NCBI GenBank assembly: GCA_947561715.1
Contig: OX387202.1
Span: 12,785,001-12,849,000, forward strand
DNA: 64,000 nt
From: Ascidia mentula
Lineage: Eukaryota > Chordata > Ascidiacea > Phlebobranchia > Ascidiidae
Direction of reading: 5' to 3'
Part shown: piece after piece, positions 23,470 to 37,100 of the stretch
Layout of the letters: every line of letters begins with the position of its first letter
Position numbering within the stretch: the first letter of the stretch is position 1
Translations under genes and position numbers: made by a program
The notes under the pieces: model-generated
Told to the model about the DNA's origin: nothing
The model's database searches: none
What the model saw: only the letters and a program-made list of their open reading frames with translations

Positions 23470-25166
23470 GTTTGTACCATTGAGCTGACCTTGAAAACCA
23501 CATCCCTCATATATGTGTATATTGTGCGGTGCAGTCTTTTTTCGCTTCGGCCGTTACTTAAAGCAAGTTTGGCATCCAAATTTTGATTAACTTGGCCGAA
23601 CAGACATTTTATCCAAGCAAACAATGTTGTCTACACTCTATTGGCATATATTTTAGCAGTATATGTTAGACTTATTAAATGGTAAAATGGCCTCTAGGAT
23701 TATTTTAAGGTATAGAAAACTGTCGTTTGAGGTGCGAGAAAACAGCATCAGGTGGTTTCAAAATATGTTTTGCTCAAAACTTGCGTCCAACCCATTGTTA
23801 AAACCGCCCATGTGAACTTTTTAAACGGAGTCCAAATTTTGTTCCTCATTATTTTGTAACCTCCAATTCTTCACCCGTACTGAAACAAACACTTGTGATT
23901 CGGTGTTGTACAGTTAACTGCTTGCAGCTCGTAATATTCGCGCTTACTTGCTCTCCGAGATTATTTTATATCCGTAGCTATTGGCTAATTTTTTTCGCTC
24001 GTTGTTCAGCAGTGTATTTTTCGCACACCCAGTTCGGCATCCTGATGGTCCACCCGCAAAATGTATGTATGTTTTTTTTACATATTGCTCCCCACTAAAT
24101 TTTATAATTGTTCACTGTAGGTTCCTTAAAAGTACCCTTAGAGGTCATGTGATTTTACGCTCCGTCGATCGCGTCGTTTGCACTGCGCCCAAATCGCAAT
24201 CATATTTTAACGCCGCTCGTTTAGTTTTCGTCTTGCTATTGCACACTTGTAAATTTTGATTCACTCGCAAATTTTTTGTAGTTAATCTTCGGCGTTTCGT
24301 CCAATTTTGATTGTAGTGTTTGCATTGGCGAGGCTTATACGAAAAATCCCCAGCCTTTTTAATTCCGCCCAATTCATTTTCGTGAACAACAAAATTGCAG
24401 TCGACTGCAGCACTTTTACGCAGTTACCGCAAAAATGCACCCATTCTAATACATACAGTGTATGTAAAACAATAATACAGCTTAACTTTTTGCACATCAC
24501 CAATGATATAATTCCCAAACTTACTGGTTTTATACTGATTCGCCAATACTTGTTGTTTTCACTGTAAAACGTCGTTTTGCTGTGTTTCTGAACTCCGCTG
24601 TGATTGTATTCGTTATTTACGCTGAAGAAATGCAGTCGTCTTGTTACTTTGGTCGTACGTTACTGTATGTCTGCGGCGCTGTCACTTGATGCTTGCGTTT
24701 TTAATAAACTTAAATTACTTTTAAGTGTGCTGGGTACCTGAAAATAATCAAAACACTTAAAATAAGCAAAACATCAGCAGAAATGTACAACAAGACCTCT
24801 TGATCACTACAATGTTCCATCACGCCTTGCTCAAAAAACTTTGTTTAAATAGTTTATCGCAGTGATTCCCAACCTTTATGTGGTTGCGTACCACTTGGAG
24901 GTAAAATAATTTCGACGCGTACCACCTAGTTAAGTGTTACAAAGTAACATAGGGGATGAAGTAACGAACATTTTGAGATTTTAACATACGATTTTAAAAT
25001 TCGAACTAGATCCGCAAATTACTGAAAAGTGCTCGCGTACCACCTGGTGGGAAACACTGGTTTAACCCCTTGTTACGCCGTATAGTTAGCAAAAGACGCC
25101 GTATTGTCGACAAAAATAAGGTTACAAAAACAACAACTGGGAAAAAAGAATAAAAATTTATTGGCA
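23470..25166. other. Convergent 3' intergenic region, CEP89 / RGS22-like
   Basis: This holds the CEP89 3' UTR, with a poly(A) signal near 24700, and a hAT-like MITE at 24860-25059. The RGS22-like gene has its AATAAA (read as TTTATT on the plus strand) at about 25157, less than 15 bases past its stop, so its 3' UTR is very short. No further coding exon was seen. Confidence 0.6.
24860..25059. mobile_element. hAT-like MITE, family 1
   Basis: It starts CAGTGATTCCCAACC and ends, on the other strand, CAGTGTTTCCCACCAGG. The interior (GCGTACCACCT, TAACATAGGGGATGAAGTAACGAAC) matches 57996-58232 in opposite orientation. Flanking 8-mers GTTTATCG and GTTTAACC agree at 6 of 8 positions, as expected for an old hAT target duplication. 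It has no coding capacity. Confidence 0.75.
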
Positions 25167-28100
25167 TTATTCGATCAAATCGCATTTGACTCGGAACGCT
25201 TTTTTTCTCTCTTCAAGATCGATTAACTTCGGATCCGAACCTTCCCGAATGACGTTGACGACCTTCGCCCCCCTGTCACGAAAAAACACGACATTTTTTA
25301 GGTGCTATTGCCAGATATATTGTAACCCGTCGTCCATCCGATACTGCTTTATGCTTTATGTCTTTGTGATACGCGGCTATATAGGGGAATAAAAAGCTAT
25401 TCACCATATTTTCATAATGTGAGCTCTGTATCTAAACAGCGTTAAAAAAATTTTTTTATCGAAACTTCTTGTTTTGTAGAAGTTAAAATTCTGCGACTTT
25501 TATCCGATAAACGCACAACTAAAGATTTTTTTTTAATAATGCTTGAGTGAGCTACCGACAAGGCCATAGTTTCGAAATATTTAGTCTCATCAGTGCAGCT
25601 CAGTGACCGGCGCCGGACTTCTAAGCAGCCAGGCGACGACTTTTAGACCTAATAGGTCAAAATAGTGGCCTTGCCTGCATCTCACTCATCATAACAATCA
25701 CTTTAGTCCGGAACGGTTGGAAACAAGTCATTAAAGTTTGTCTTGTATACCTTATAGCTCAATTGCAACGAAGTGCTTAGATTTGAACGAGTTAAGTTTA
25801 AATCACCGGTAAAAACATGTTTGTTCGGTCTCACTACCTCGTCCACACGTTCATGAAGAGTTCTGCGTCATCGTCGGTCTCAGGGTCTCCCAACCTTTCT
25901 ACCAGTCTTCTTCTCGGAGGGAGAATCAATTTCAAGCCGTGTTCCAGCGTGAAGTGGAGCGTGGGCGGATCGCTGTCTGTTGAACAAAAAATATAAAAAA
26001 AATTTAGAGAAATGCTTTTCAAAGAATTGGTCATGGAAATTGTTCTCTGTTATAATTGTTTGTTTTTTGTTTAAAAAAATGTTGTAAAATGTTTTTACTT
26101 CACGAAATCAAAACCTGAACATCAGCAACAATCTTTTGACGTGACACAAGTGAAATTTCAATGACAATTTCAAATATTACTTTTATAACGTTGAACGCTA
26201 CTGTTTTTAGAATACATGTTTCGCATTATGCTTGATGTTGCTCAATAAAGCAAAACACGTATTCGAAGCATGTATTCTTAAAACTGTTATAATTAGAAAC
26301 TAAATTTAAAAGTTAGTTTGTTTCATTTGTCAATATATACACTGAATGTAGCAATAAAATGTTTTTACTTCATGAAATCTACCTAACCAGCAGCACTTCT
26401 TTCACGTGACACAAGTTAACCATCAATTCAATTTTAAATGTTACTAGAACAACTTTGTGTCCACGCTTCTAGTTTTAGAAAACATGTTTCGCTTTTTATT
26501 AAAGCATCTTCAGTTCTACAAACAAAATAAACAGAAAAGACATAGTTAGACGCTAAAAATGATAAAACGATAAAAACTGGCCGAACAGTAGAAACCTCTG
26601 GTGCTAACATACTGCACGACGCTCTGATCAGAGCGGTTTCTACTGTTCGGCCAGTTTTTATCGTTTTATCATTTTTAGCGTCTAACTATGTCTTTTCTGT
26701 TTATTTTGTTTGTAGAACTGAAGATGCTTTAATAAAAAGCGAAACATGTTTTCTAAAACTAGAAGCGTGGACACAAAGTTGTTCTAGTAACATTTAAAAT
26801 TACACTGAATGTACTTTGAGGGTGCGGAATATCCAGTCAGCCTTCTTATAATCAACAATCTATAAAATACAAGAGTCAATCGAAGTTTTTGTTTCGCCTG
26901 GTACAATATTTCACATAGAACGGAATAAAGTGTCAAACGCTCGCTTTGCAGAGTCGGTGCTGCATCAATAGCATTTTTTCAGCCGGACTGAAACAAACGT
27001 CACCGCAATAAAAAAAAGCAGTAGAAAAAACTAGGCCACTCACAAGGTACATAATGTGTAGGTGGTAACTCTACACATTATACCAATCTTTGATAAGGGT
27101 GAGAAGGGTTTAGCCAAAGGGGTTACCGAGTCAGGCTGAACGCATTGACGAGACGTAACAGTTACTTACGGAGAAGTCCTTTCACACGTTCATAGGGCTC
27201 GCGCGTCTTTGACAACCCGTTCACATAATCGGGAAATCGAGAACTGCTGCTCTCACGGGGAACCACCGATTCAATAGACGTGGTCGAAATCTGCATGAAA
27301 TCATTCTTTGCAAAAAGCGCCAGATTCGAAAAATTATTTGAAAAATTATGTATTTAAAAGAGTGAAGCATTATGATTACAGTTGTTTTGCCATAAAAATC
27401 TTTAATTTGGCTGTGAAAATTCTTGCAAACAAAGGTATACAGTACTCAGTAGTCAGCAATTTCAAAAAAAAGAATTAGGAAACTAATTACCACATGAAAA
27501 TTCTGCCATAAACTATTTATCGATACACAATACACATCACATGGTAAGTTTATAGACCGTATAAAAGAAAACCTGCATGTTACACCTGCCAACATCTTTT
27601 GCTAGCAAACATTTTCCAAACCTGCAGTGACTTCCGTCTTTTTTTCGCGTTGTGTCTGGCAACTTTCTTCGCCCTTTGTAGAACGGATTTACGTCGTTTG
27701 TCTCGTAAGACCTTCTTGGAAACGTAGCGGAACTTTTCGTAGCAGTACCTCGCAAATAATACGTAAGAATAAGTGAGAAATTAAACTATTTCATAGCCGT
27801 TAAAAACTTGGCCTTAGGTTTAACATGCCACGTGTGAAAATAATATGTCCCTTGCAAAGACTAAACATGGGCATTGTTGCACGATAAATACATACCATCC
27901 GTAAGAATTAATGGAATTATTAAAAAAGCAACACTGATTCTTATGGATTATTATCATACACGGCTTAACTCACTGTTTCCAAAAGTAAAGTAAAATTGGA
28001 AATATGCTGAGAACAGCTTCGTGAAATATTCCCCGCTCTTTCGTACCACTTTGCACGTTTTTGGTAATGGCTGTTGCTACCTCCTTGTCCACATTCACCT

Positions 28101-31100
28101 GTTTCCAAAACGTTAAACTTTCACACTGTCTATAAATGTCCACATATTGCCACAAACGTCCAAAGAAGTATCACAATTTCTTCGTATTTGCAAATGAATT
28201 TTAATACGTGTTTATCAAGCAGGCATCAATGCCTGGAAAATTTTCACATCCTGTAGCTATTTATTTAATTTGAAACTTGCTGTAGGATCAACAATCGACT
28301 TGTTATAAACTGCTACGAAAATGTACATTCGGCCCTTTACCTGGTTTACCATTGGCCTATATTTGACGCAAATTTAGGATGGTAAATTTGAAGCATGTAA
28401 TATTAGATCACAACGCCCCTTTTGGACAAAATAAACTAATTTCGATTCTGACTACCCAACAAACATAAGCGCGATTTCTTTGGAAGCAACAAAAGGTTCG
28501 AATCTCAAACCTTTGCATCCAAATTTTTAGTAAAGTCAGCAAACAGAGCGAATGTGCCAAATAGGTCATCTGGTGGTTTACGGTAAAAGAGTTTTCACCC
28601 TTGTTTGCGGAGGAACGTAGGAGTCAAGGAAGCACTTCACGATCCTTTCCGACTTCTCTGCCACCAGTTGGTTGTCATACTCCTCATAGCAACCGTGCAA
28701 AATTAACTGCCGAACGTTGTCACACATCGAAACATACCTAAAAGGATGCAAGTTTCGGTTTAAAATCCAACTATTAACCTCAGTCAGCTTGACCAATTTT
28801 CAAGGCCTAAATACATTTTTTTGATATCCATACACATTACATACACAAAAAGTGGACTTAATTAATACACGTGACTCGCCGAGCGCAATTGGAGGAATTA
28901 CGCGAATTAAATCATCAAGAATTACCAATGAAAATTTCGGACAGTTAAGGTGTTTTACCAAGTGTCCTTGTTGCCGCAGATTCGAACGCAACAAAATCCA
29001 GGCATGTTAGGGAACATCCTGACGTATTGCAATTTACCTGTCTGCTTCTTGCCAGAAGGCCAAGTCATTTGGTAGAAAATCGAGCGTGATTTTTCGACCG
29101 AACAACTTCTTGTTTGTGTATTTGTAAGTGACGTCGGTATTCATGTGTTTGTACACGACCGTCTGAAACCTCCTGAACGCCATAGCTGTATTGCTAGCAT
29201 CTACACACCGTAAAATACGTCAAGGACAAAACAACTGTTCACGCGTTATTTGTTGTTTGTTTGAAAGTTATATTTTGACTAATTAAAAAATACACCGAAG
29301 CTTTTCTTAACTAAAAGTTTTTTACATCAAAAATATTCTTGTAATGTTGTTAAAAAATGAACCGACAATTTTTTACTTTAGGCTTGTAGCAAGTATTTTT
29401 TTTTTTTTGTTCTACAAAGAATATATTCACCGACCTCCACCAGCAGCATTTGTGTCGTATTTTCGCTTCGGTAGCGTGGTGAGATATTTCCTGAACTGGT
29501 CAAACTGCCTGACATCACGCATACAAGAAATAAAACGAGCAGCTCGTCGCATAAACTCAGTGAAAACCTCCCATATGTGGAGCTGTGTACAAACAACGGT
29601 TTTCACCAAAAAGAATAAAACTAACGATAATGGTAAGTTATTTTACATTTAAATTGATTTAAGTGTTTTTCTAGTTCAGCTGTTTTATTCGAATCCAGCT
29701 ATCTGAAATCAATCACAGACAATTAAGGAATCGAATACCCCAAAATAACAGTTTTATTCCAATGCTACAGATTCGCATAAAGTTTTCCAACAAATTATCC
29801 TTCCCCCATGGCTTCCTAAGCTCACCAGTTTAGTTTTAATTCCGTGCAATCCCAGCCTTCCATCCAGTGCGTCCAGTTCTTCTTCAGCATCTGGTTCGGG
29901 AAAGGTGGCAAAGTACCGGTTAGCCCTGTTTAAAACGAAATTAAAACGATAATTTAGTAGCAGATAGACGTTGGCGGGTGGCCTTCTAAGTCCGATGCAT
30001 AAACACTACAGGAATCAGACCGTGCAGATTAATCGTAACCCACGGGTTTGCCGTTTCATGCCGATATACAAATAGTCCCCTGAGAAGAGACGATCAGCGC
30101 TAGTTATACGCTAGTATCATCGTTTTGCCATGTTATCTGTTGGGTGACACTAATATTATAAAATTTTTGCCAGAAAAGACGTACTGCATTAAATAAATCA
30201 TGCCTGGCAGCATCAGCAGTAATTTATGACACTGATTTTTTGAGTACTTTTTTCAATATACATTGCTTTTGTTTGGGTGTTCGTGGAATGTTTACCACTT
30301 GCTGATCAAAAAAGATGTTCGACAATATTTTTTTACCGCGAACATTCACATTTTCACAGTATTTTAGGATGATTTCGCGATCAAGCATCTTACCAGTTCT
30401 TCTCCATGCTCTTGTAAACTTCACGCGACGCTTGTACCAGCATGGAAGTAGTGACGGTATCAACCACAGCTATTTCCTGGATCACCCCAGAGTCGCACTG
30501 TAGCATCATACCTAAATTACCATGGACGGATATTTTTAATACCAGCGAAAGACACGGTTTCGTGTTTCCCTCATAAATACCACCGTGCATTAGTATATTG
30601 GGCAATACAATTATTTCAGTTGTTAGAGCGTCGGGCCTGGTTAGCCCAGAGTCGTGACCTCAATGTGAGCTTGGGTTTTCAAATCTCTCTCCGACTGGAA
30701 AAGTGGCTGATCCAGCTAGGCTGCAATGCCTGGCCTGTAAACCTACTACCGGGGATTTATTCCAACACAGTTTTAATCACGTAGTTACGTTATTTCAGAA
30801 CGTACACCTAATATACACAGCCTTTTTTGCGAGAATCAGTTAATATTGACCAGAATGCGAAGGTCTACCATCTATTCTATGTCAAGCACAGTTGTGGCAT
30901 AATTACTCCGTACCTCCACCAGCGAGACGACCAAAGAACTTCTTGAGGATCTGCTGAGCCTTTTGTTGCCTGGAGATCGGGTTTTCCGTCCTCCTGAGGA
31001 GCTCGACCGACTTCCAGAAAAGCAAAGGCGCTTCCGACTTGTGCATTTTCATGTAGCGCTTGAAAAACTCGAAGTGAAGAGGATCCCGGAGGACTTCGAG

Positions 31101-34100
31101 GAGATTTCTACGTTAAAAGCGGATGAGTGGAGTGGATATGTATTTGTAAGGCACGGTTAATGATTAAGCGTTTTTTCCTCTTTGACCAGTGGTTCCCAAC
31201 CCTTTTGTATGGTCACGGAACCCTTTTATAAAGTTTGTCTGCAGACCTCCACATAAAAGAAAACTGTATAGTTCTTCAAACAAACGAGTGGATGTGACGT
31301 AATAGACAAGAAAGATTAGAAACCAAACTTTGAATGGAAGTGCACCGAAAACAACTAAAAGAGAGGAACAGAAAAAAAATAAACTGTACTCAAATTTTAA
31401 ATTCCTCAAGGTTGTTTTTGCTCAACCATGGACCTCAGCGAACCCCCAGGTTGGGAACCACTGCTTCAGCATTTAAACATGTAAATGAAATTAAGTTAAC
31501 AACGGGCGTACTTTGGGGGCACGGAGGGCCTTCGTAACATGACCCCATGTTTCTTGATTGGACGCATGTACACTGGCCTCGTGTCCACTGTGTGGCGCTT
31601 TACCACCCGGAAAAATCTAAAATGAAATAATTTTCGATCACGGCTGTAGATGCGACAGCAAAGACAGATTTTCTTCGACCACAACGGGATTCCAAATATA
31701 TTTTTATTTTTTCATTCTTGAGGCTTGCTACACAGTTTTTGAATATTTATTTAAATTCCAGAGTCAAAAATTTGTAAGAATTTTATGAGATATAATAATA
31801 GGGAAAGTTACAGTGATATAGGATATTGTGAGGAAAACGATAGCAATTAGAACTTTTCCCAATGTTACGTAAAAACTGCCATTGACAAAACTCACTTGTA
31901 AAGTCCGTAATCGACTCCCTGTCTCGGATATTCTTTGGCGCTGTGCTCTGCCACCGTCTTTGGCTTGATATCAGGCACTTGATATAATGTAAAAGAATGG
32001 TTACCCTCTCGCGTATACCTCCAACCCAAGTTATGATTAATGTGCATTATTCGACAATTGCCGCCATTGTTTTCAACTGCAATTAAACATAAACGCTAAC
32101 GGACCCGAGAATATTCCTGACCATATATCGTTACACAATATACTCCCTTCAATTTACTTTTACATGCAAGAATAAACTTCACGATAAACCAACGTTACGT
32201 CGCCAAACAAAGACAGCATCCTGTTACAACCTTATGCTCCCTTTTAAATCCACAAACTCAGTTTCCAGATGCGTTTCGCGCATTAATTACAGTAATAGCA
32301 AATAACTACACAAAATGCTTACATTTCGCAAAGACCTTCGGCTTGAGCGGGGGCATATTTCCTTCTTCGTCACTGCTCTCCTCGCCGACGTATTCGCTGT
32401 AGCGAACATCTTGGCCGAGTGTACGGTCGCATGACGTCATCAGGAGACGGTAAGCACGTGACACTCGGTATCTCATTTGACCTTCTCCTCTGTAACCGAG
32501 GGTTGACAAATATCGCTGCGGATTTCGGTCCTGGACCTAAAGGAATACGCCATATATCGTTTCATAAATAAATTGTTACTGACGCTGCCAGGCATATATT
32601 ATTGCTAAATACTGCTCTTCTGACAAGCTTTATTTTTATCGACGTTTCGGCTGACTTCTATAGGAGGTACAAAACGTAAATGAAGCATTTTATAAGTTTC
32701 GTGTTTGAATAAATGTGGTATTTGGCGACTGATATAGTATGGACAATAGCATTGCTGTGTTTACGCGTCTTTCGGCTACGGAATAGCATGAAATATTTTA
32801 ACACGTAACTTTTTCTGTTGTGGATCCTTGTATCTGATTAATGAGGTACAACATAACGTAATATCGACACTTAAAAGTTTAAACCAACTTCAAATAAGAA
32901 TCAAATAAATGCCTTGAATTCTTCAGTGTCCGCGATCGGAGATCTCAGTATCGGCTGAACCCGAACTTCTGACGGCAAATTTGGGAAAGAATGATGGCGG
33001 GGATATTTTCGTTGCTCGGTGGTGAACTGAGCAAAAAAGTATAAAAAAAGTATGGAAAAAAGGCATTTGAGTTTGTGAAAGAGAAGATATTATATGAGTG
33101 GCTGTTATTTGTATTCTGAGAATTTGTCATCCTGCGGGTTATGTTCTTAATGGTTTATGTTTTCTTCTACTCACGGTTGAATACTTGAAATCCAACTGGT
33201 CCTTTGCGGCAAACGCCACCCAGCGGCTCTCCAAGACCTCAAGAACGTACAGAAAAGTAAGAAAATAGTGAACAATAAGTACAATATATATGTACGTGCA
33301 TATATATGTACGTGCATATATATTGAAATACTGTTAATTAGAAGCTCTTCTACACCTGTTCTTACCATCAGGCCACAGAAAATATACAATGTGTTGGAAT
33401 TTTCCTTTTTAAAATGACCGTATGCCATTCAGATGATAAGTTTTTATGGATGACTAACACAATTACAATATGCACGTGTTAATGTACATCTCTTTTTATA
33501 AACATTCCAATACTTAATTGCAAGACATGTCATCATGTACATGTCAAATAAAATGCCTTGTTATTGACAGTAGGGATGAAATGACGGTTTCTAAATTTTT
33601 TAGGAATGCGCAAAAAGTGAATTGGTACAAATAATTGCACACAAAAGCGGCCATTAGGGAATATCCTCGTAAATTAAACAAAAAATCACCTTTTCGATTC
33701 TTCGTTGAAAATCTGCCCACACATCCGGAAAAATCGAATCGTTGTAAAAGTTGGTGAGGACTGAAACCAACAAGGTGACGTCATCACGGCTCAACTCGTC
33801 GTATTGGTGGAAGGCTTGACGCAACCTTCGTACCTGCGAAAGTTTTTGTGCAACAAGTGGAATGAAGGTTATGTGCAAGTTGGTTCCGGGCCTTTTTTTG
33901 CATCAACTAATAAAAGAAAGTGTTGTTTCAAGTTTAACCGTTTTCCACTTATAGTTTTTACGAACCTCAATTTTACCTAATGAACTGAAACAATTCTTTA
34001 AATGAAGACTTTTATCAAAACCCTTACAAAATACCCTTTGTGCAAGGTCGTCCGCATCGAGTTTAAAATAGGTCAGGCGTATCTCTTCCAGACTCCGCCA

Positions 34101-37100
34101 CAGGTCCAGCATCCGCGGGCTGGCGGGCAACAATTTCCCGCCGGCGTCGCCATGCGCAGCCCGATCTGCGTCATCATCGTGGGTAAGAAATTTGCGAAAC
34201 GGAAATCCAGCAGGCTCGTCGGACGCCAAAACCTCGGAAAACTCCAGTCCTTGTTCGACCCTTCGTAAAAATTCATCTCTCACTTCCCTGCACAGCGCAC
34301 TACCTGTCGAACTGGCTATGAGGTCACTGTGTGATGACGCGGCGGAATTGGTCGCTAACGTGCAGGAGGTGTCGTAGTCGCTGGCTGCGGGTTACGAGTA
34401 ATTTGTTGATTAAAAAGCAAAACTTCGGTTTTTAAACTTTTTGTTATTACCGGGATCAGAACTGGTGCACAAACTGGAACTGTTGTCACTTAAGTCGAAT
34501 TGAGACGGTAGGGACGGCAAGGAGCAGGTCGAGGTCTTGGACACTCTCTGCATTTAAACGCGACAAAGGGTAATTGCGGCGCAAAAAGTTCTTCCATAGC
34601 GTTTTAAATAAGAATAAATAGAATTATACGGATTCGGATTAAAATAATTCACAATAGTATTTTAACGATTGGTATTGGAAATTGCCTTCCTTTGGCCACC
34701 GTCAAGGTCATGCCCTAAACGTTTTGCTACACCAGGATTCAGCCCAACAGTAAGCTGTGCAAGAATCACGATTCTGTTGCGCAATCACGTCTTATCCTTT
34801 TGTCCATAGCTCCTTTACAACACATCATTGAATACGACTTACGTGCGACTTAACGCTGCCACCAGGCGAGTGCCTCTGTGATATTCTTGTGTTGCTAGGT
34901 GTCGCCACAACAACATCACTTTTGTTCTTCTTCGGGGAAGAGTTTGTGAGATGAGGAGCAGTGTGGTGCTGTATTATGTTATCCGAAGGAATTGCGAACG
35001 AACGATTACGGAATCGCTGAATTAAGTCCTCTTCCTCTTCATCATCAAGATGAAGCAAACTTTTCGCCCCCCTCTCGACGTCAGAGAGTCCGGGCGTCAT
35101 TTCCTGTACATCTGTGCTCGACTGCGTCACTTCCACCGTCCAAAGGGGCATTTCAGGGGAACCAGATTTTTGACTCCCGTTCGGGGAGGTTACCAGAGTC
35201 ACTTCCGGCAATGTGACATCACGAGAAACGCTGTCGTCACTTCCTTCGGTCTTCACCGACACCATCCTACCAGGAAATAGCTGATAAGTGTCTTTGGTCC
35301 CCGCCTCCACGTCTGGCTCAAAGCTGTGGAAGTAATGAATGCGAAAATGTCATTAAGACAACAGGAATCACCCTGTTTGTGACGGATCTGTCTTCGCTTG
35401 TCAGAAATCCAAAATAACTCACAAAGATTGATGGACGATGAGCCTATAGGTGTTAACGTTGAACTTCGCGTTTGTGCATTTAATCCCAAATAAAGATTTG
35501 GCGGCGGGAGTTTAAATGCCCTATGGCTTAAAATGTACCGACAAATATTTATCTATTTCCTGCACAGAAGCTTCAACGCATTTTAATCATTGAAACCTAA
35601 TTTAAAGATGATCTAAACAGGAATTGAAGCATGGCAGTTTGCGCCAAAAATAGCTTTATTTGCTAACAATGCGTTTTAGCCTGCTATCTCTAACCTCTCT
35701 TCATTTTGCGGACGACTTTTCGAGTGTTCTTTGCCAAAAATGTGTTCGTGGATGAACTCGATGTTTTCGGATCCGAGCATTTCCGAACCATGCCGACCTC
35801 TGTGATCCTGCATGGCGCGAAGAAGTTGGTTTTCTCCCTCCCATATCTCACTGCGCGAGAGGCAAAAATGCTGTTGGTGGATTTCGAAAGAAATGTTGCA
35901 AATAGCGTTTCCTTCTCATCGCTTTTATTAGCTTTATGAAGTTTTGTGCAAGCTTATATTTGATCATAGTTTGCCAACGCCGCAACAGGACGTTTCACTA
36001 CATATGGTCTTTACTACTGATTGTCAATTTGTAAGAATTTATTTATGTAAGTTTATGTATAGGTTTTAAACTGCGTTGTTCTAAATTTTAGCGTTACAGA
36101 TGATGCCTACGTAAGTTGGGATTTTCTACAACGAAATGGGATTTTGTACAGAAGTCATTTGAAGAGCGGTTGTAGTTGACAAAAACACACCTTATAGATT
36201 CAGCGACTTCATATTAATAATAAGAAATGACTAAAATAAATATACATGAAAATCTGTTAGAGCCGAAGGCAAATAAGTACATTCATTTAGACAAGTGGCT
36301 AATCCAGCTATAGGCTGTACTGGGCAGCAAAGCCTGTAAACCTAGTGATCTTGATACGATAGCTGTGATCGCCAGGTAAGGACCTGTGTAGTGAGATTGC
36401 ACGAAACATTGGTTCATTAAAATAACAATTTATTCCTCAGTTAGACTCCATAGAGTACTTGTTTTACGTCTGCTGTCCATGCTATTACACATACATGCAA
36501 ATGCCAATGACAAGCATTATATGATCCAATCAAATTCATTTCCATACGTTCCTTACACTTCGCTCTGGTCCTTGACGAGGATGTTTTCACGTTCCTCCTC
36601 CATCTCGGATGTGTAATCAATGGCCTTGTAGTTATCCAGCGCTTCCTTGAAAGCCACGTCTGGATCAGCCACGAGGTGGGTGTATGGCGAGTGATGAAGA
36701 GCCTTTGTCGCGACGTTCGCTTCGTATCGAAGTCCCCACATTGCAGCGATCTGCGCAAGAATATTTACAAGGTAACACGTCTGCAAATTTAAACAAAGCT
36801 AAAGCTAATATGCTGTTATACATTATCCAACCCCGCACTGCGTCCATTATCAATGCAATTTGGGAATGAGCTGCAACCAAGAGAGCGCTGAGGTAGACAG
36901 ACAACTGAACAGGCACATAATGTATAGCAGCATATTAGCTTTGGCTTCTTGTTTGAATTATTAAACTCAAAGTTTTAGAAACCTGCACCTAAAAATGACG
37001 TCACTAATGTCATAGGCAACTCTCATCATACATTTCCAAAATGCTAAACCAGGTACTAAACAATTAACAATAGAATATTGAGCACAATTTATTACAGGTG

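Noticed and set aside
29378-29652. Plus-strand and minus-strand ORFs around 29.4-29.6 kb as independent genes
   Set aside because: The minus-strand frame is exon 20 of the RGS22-like gene (29435-29582), required to restore phase between its neighbours; the plus-strand frame is its shadow.
33284-33325. CRISPR-like direct repeats
   Set aside because: Only two and a half AT-rich units without unique spacers in a eukaryotic intron; a simple tandem repeat.
36441-36786. Separate small gene ending at 36558
   Set aside because: The apparent stop after DQSEV is created by reading into a GTAAGG donor; phase and similarity place the segment as exon 6 of the RGS22-like gene.
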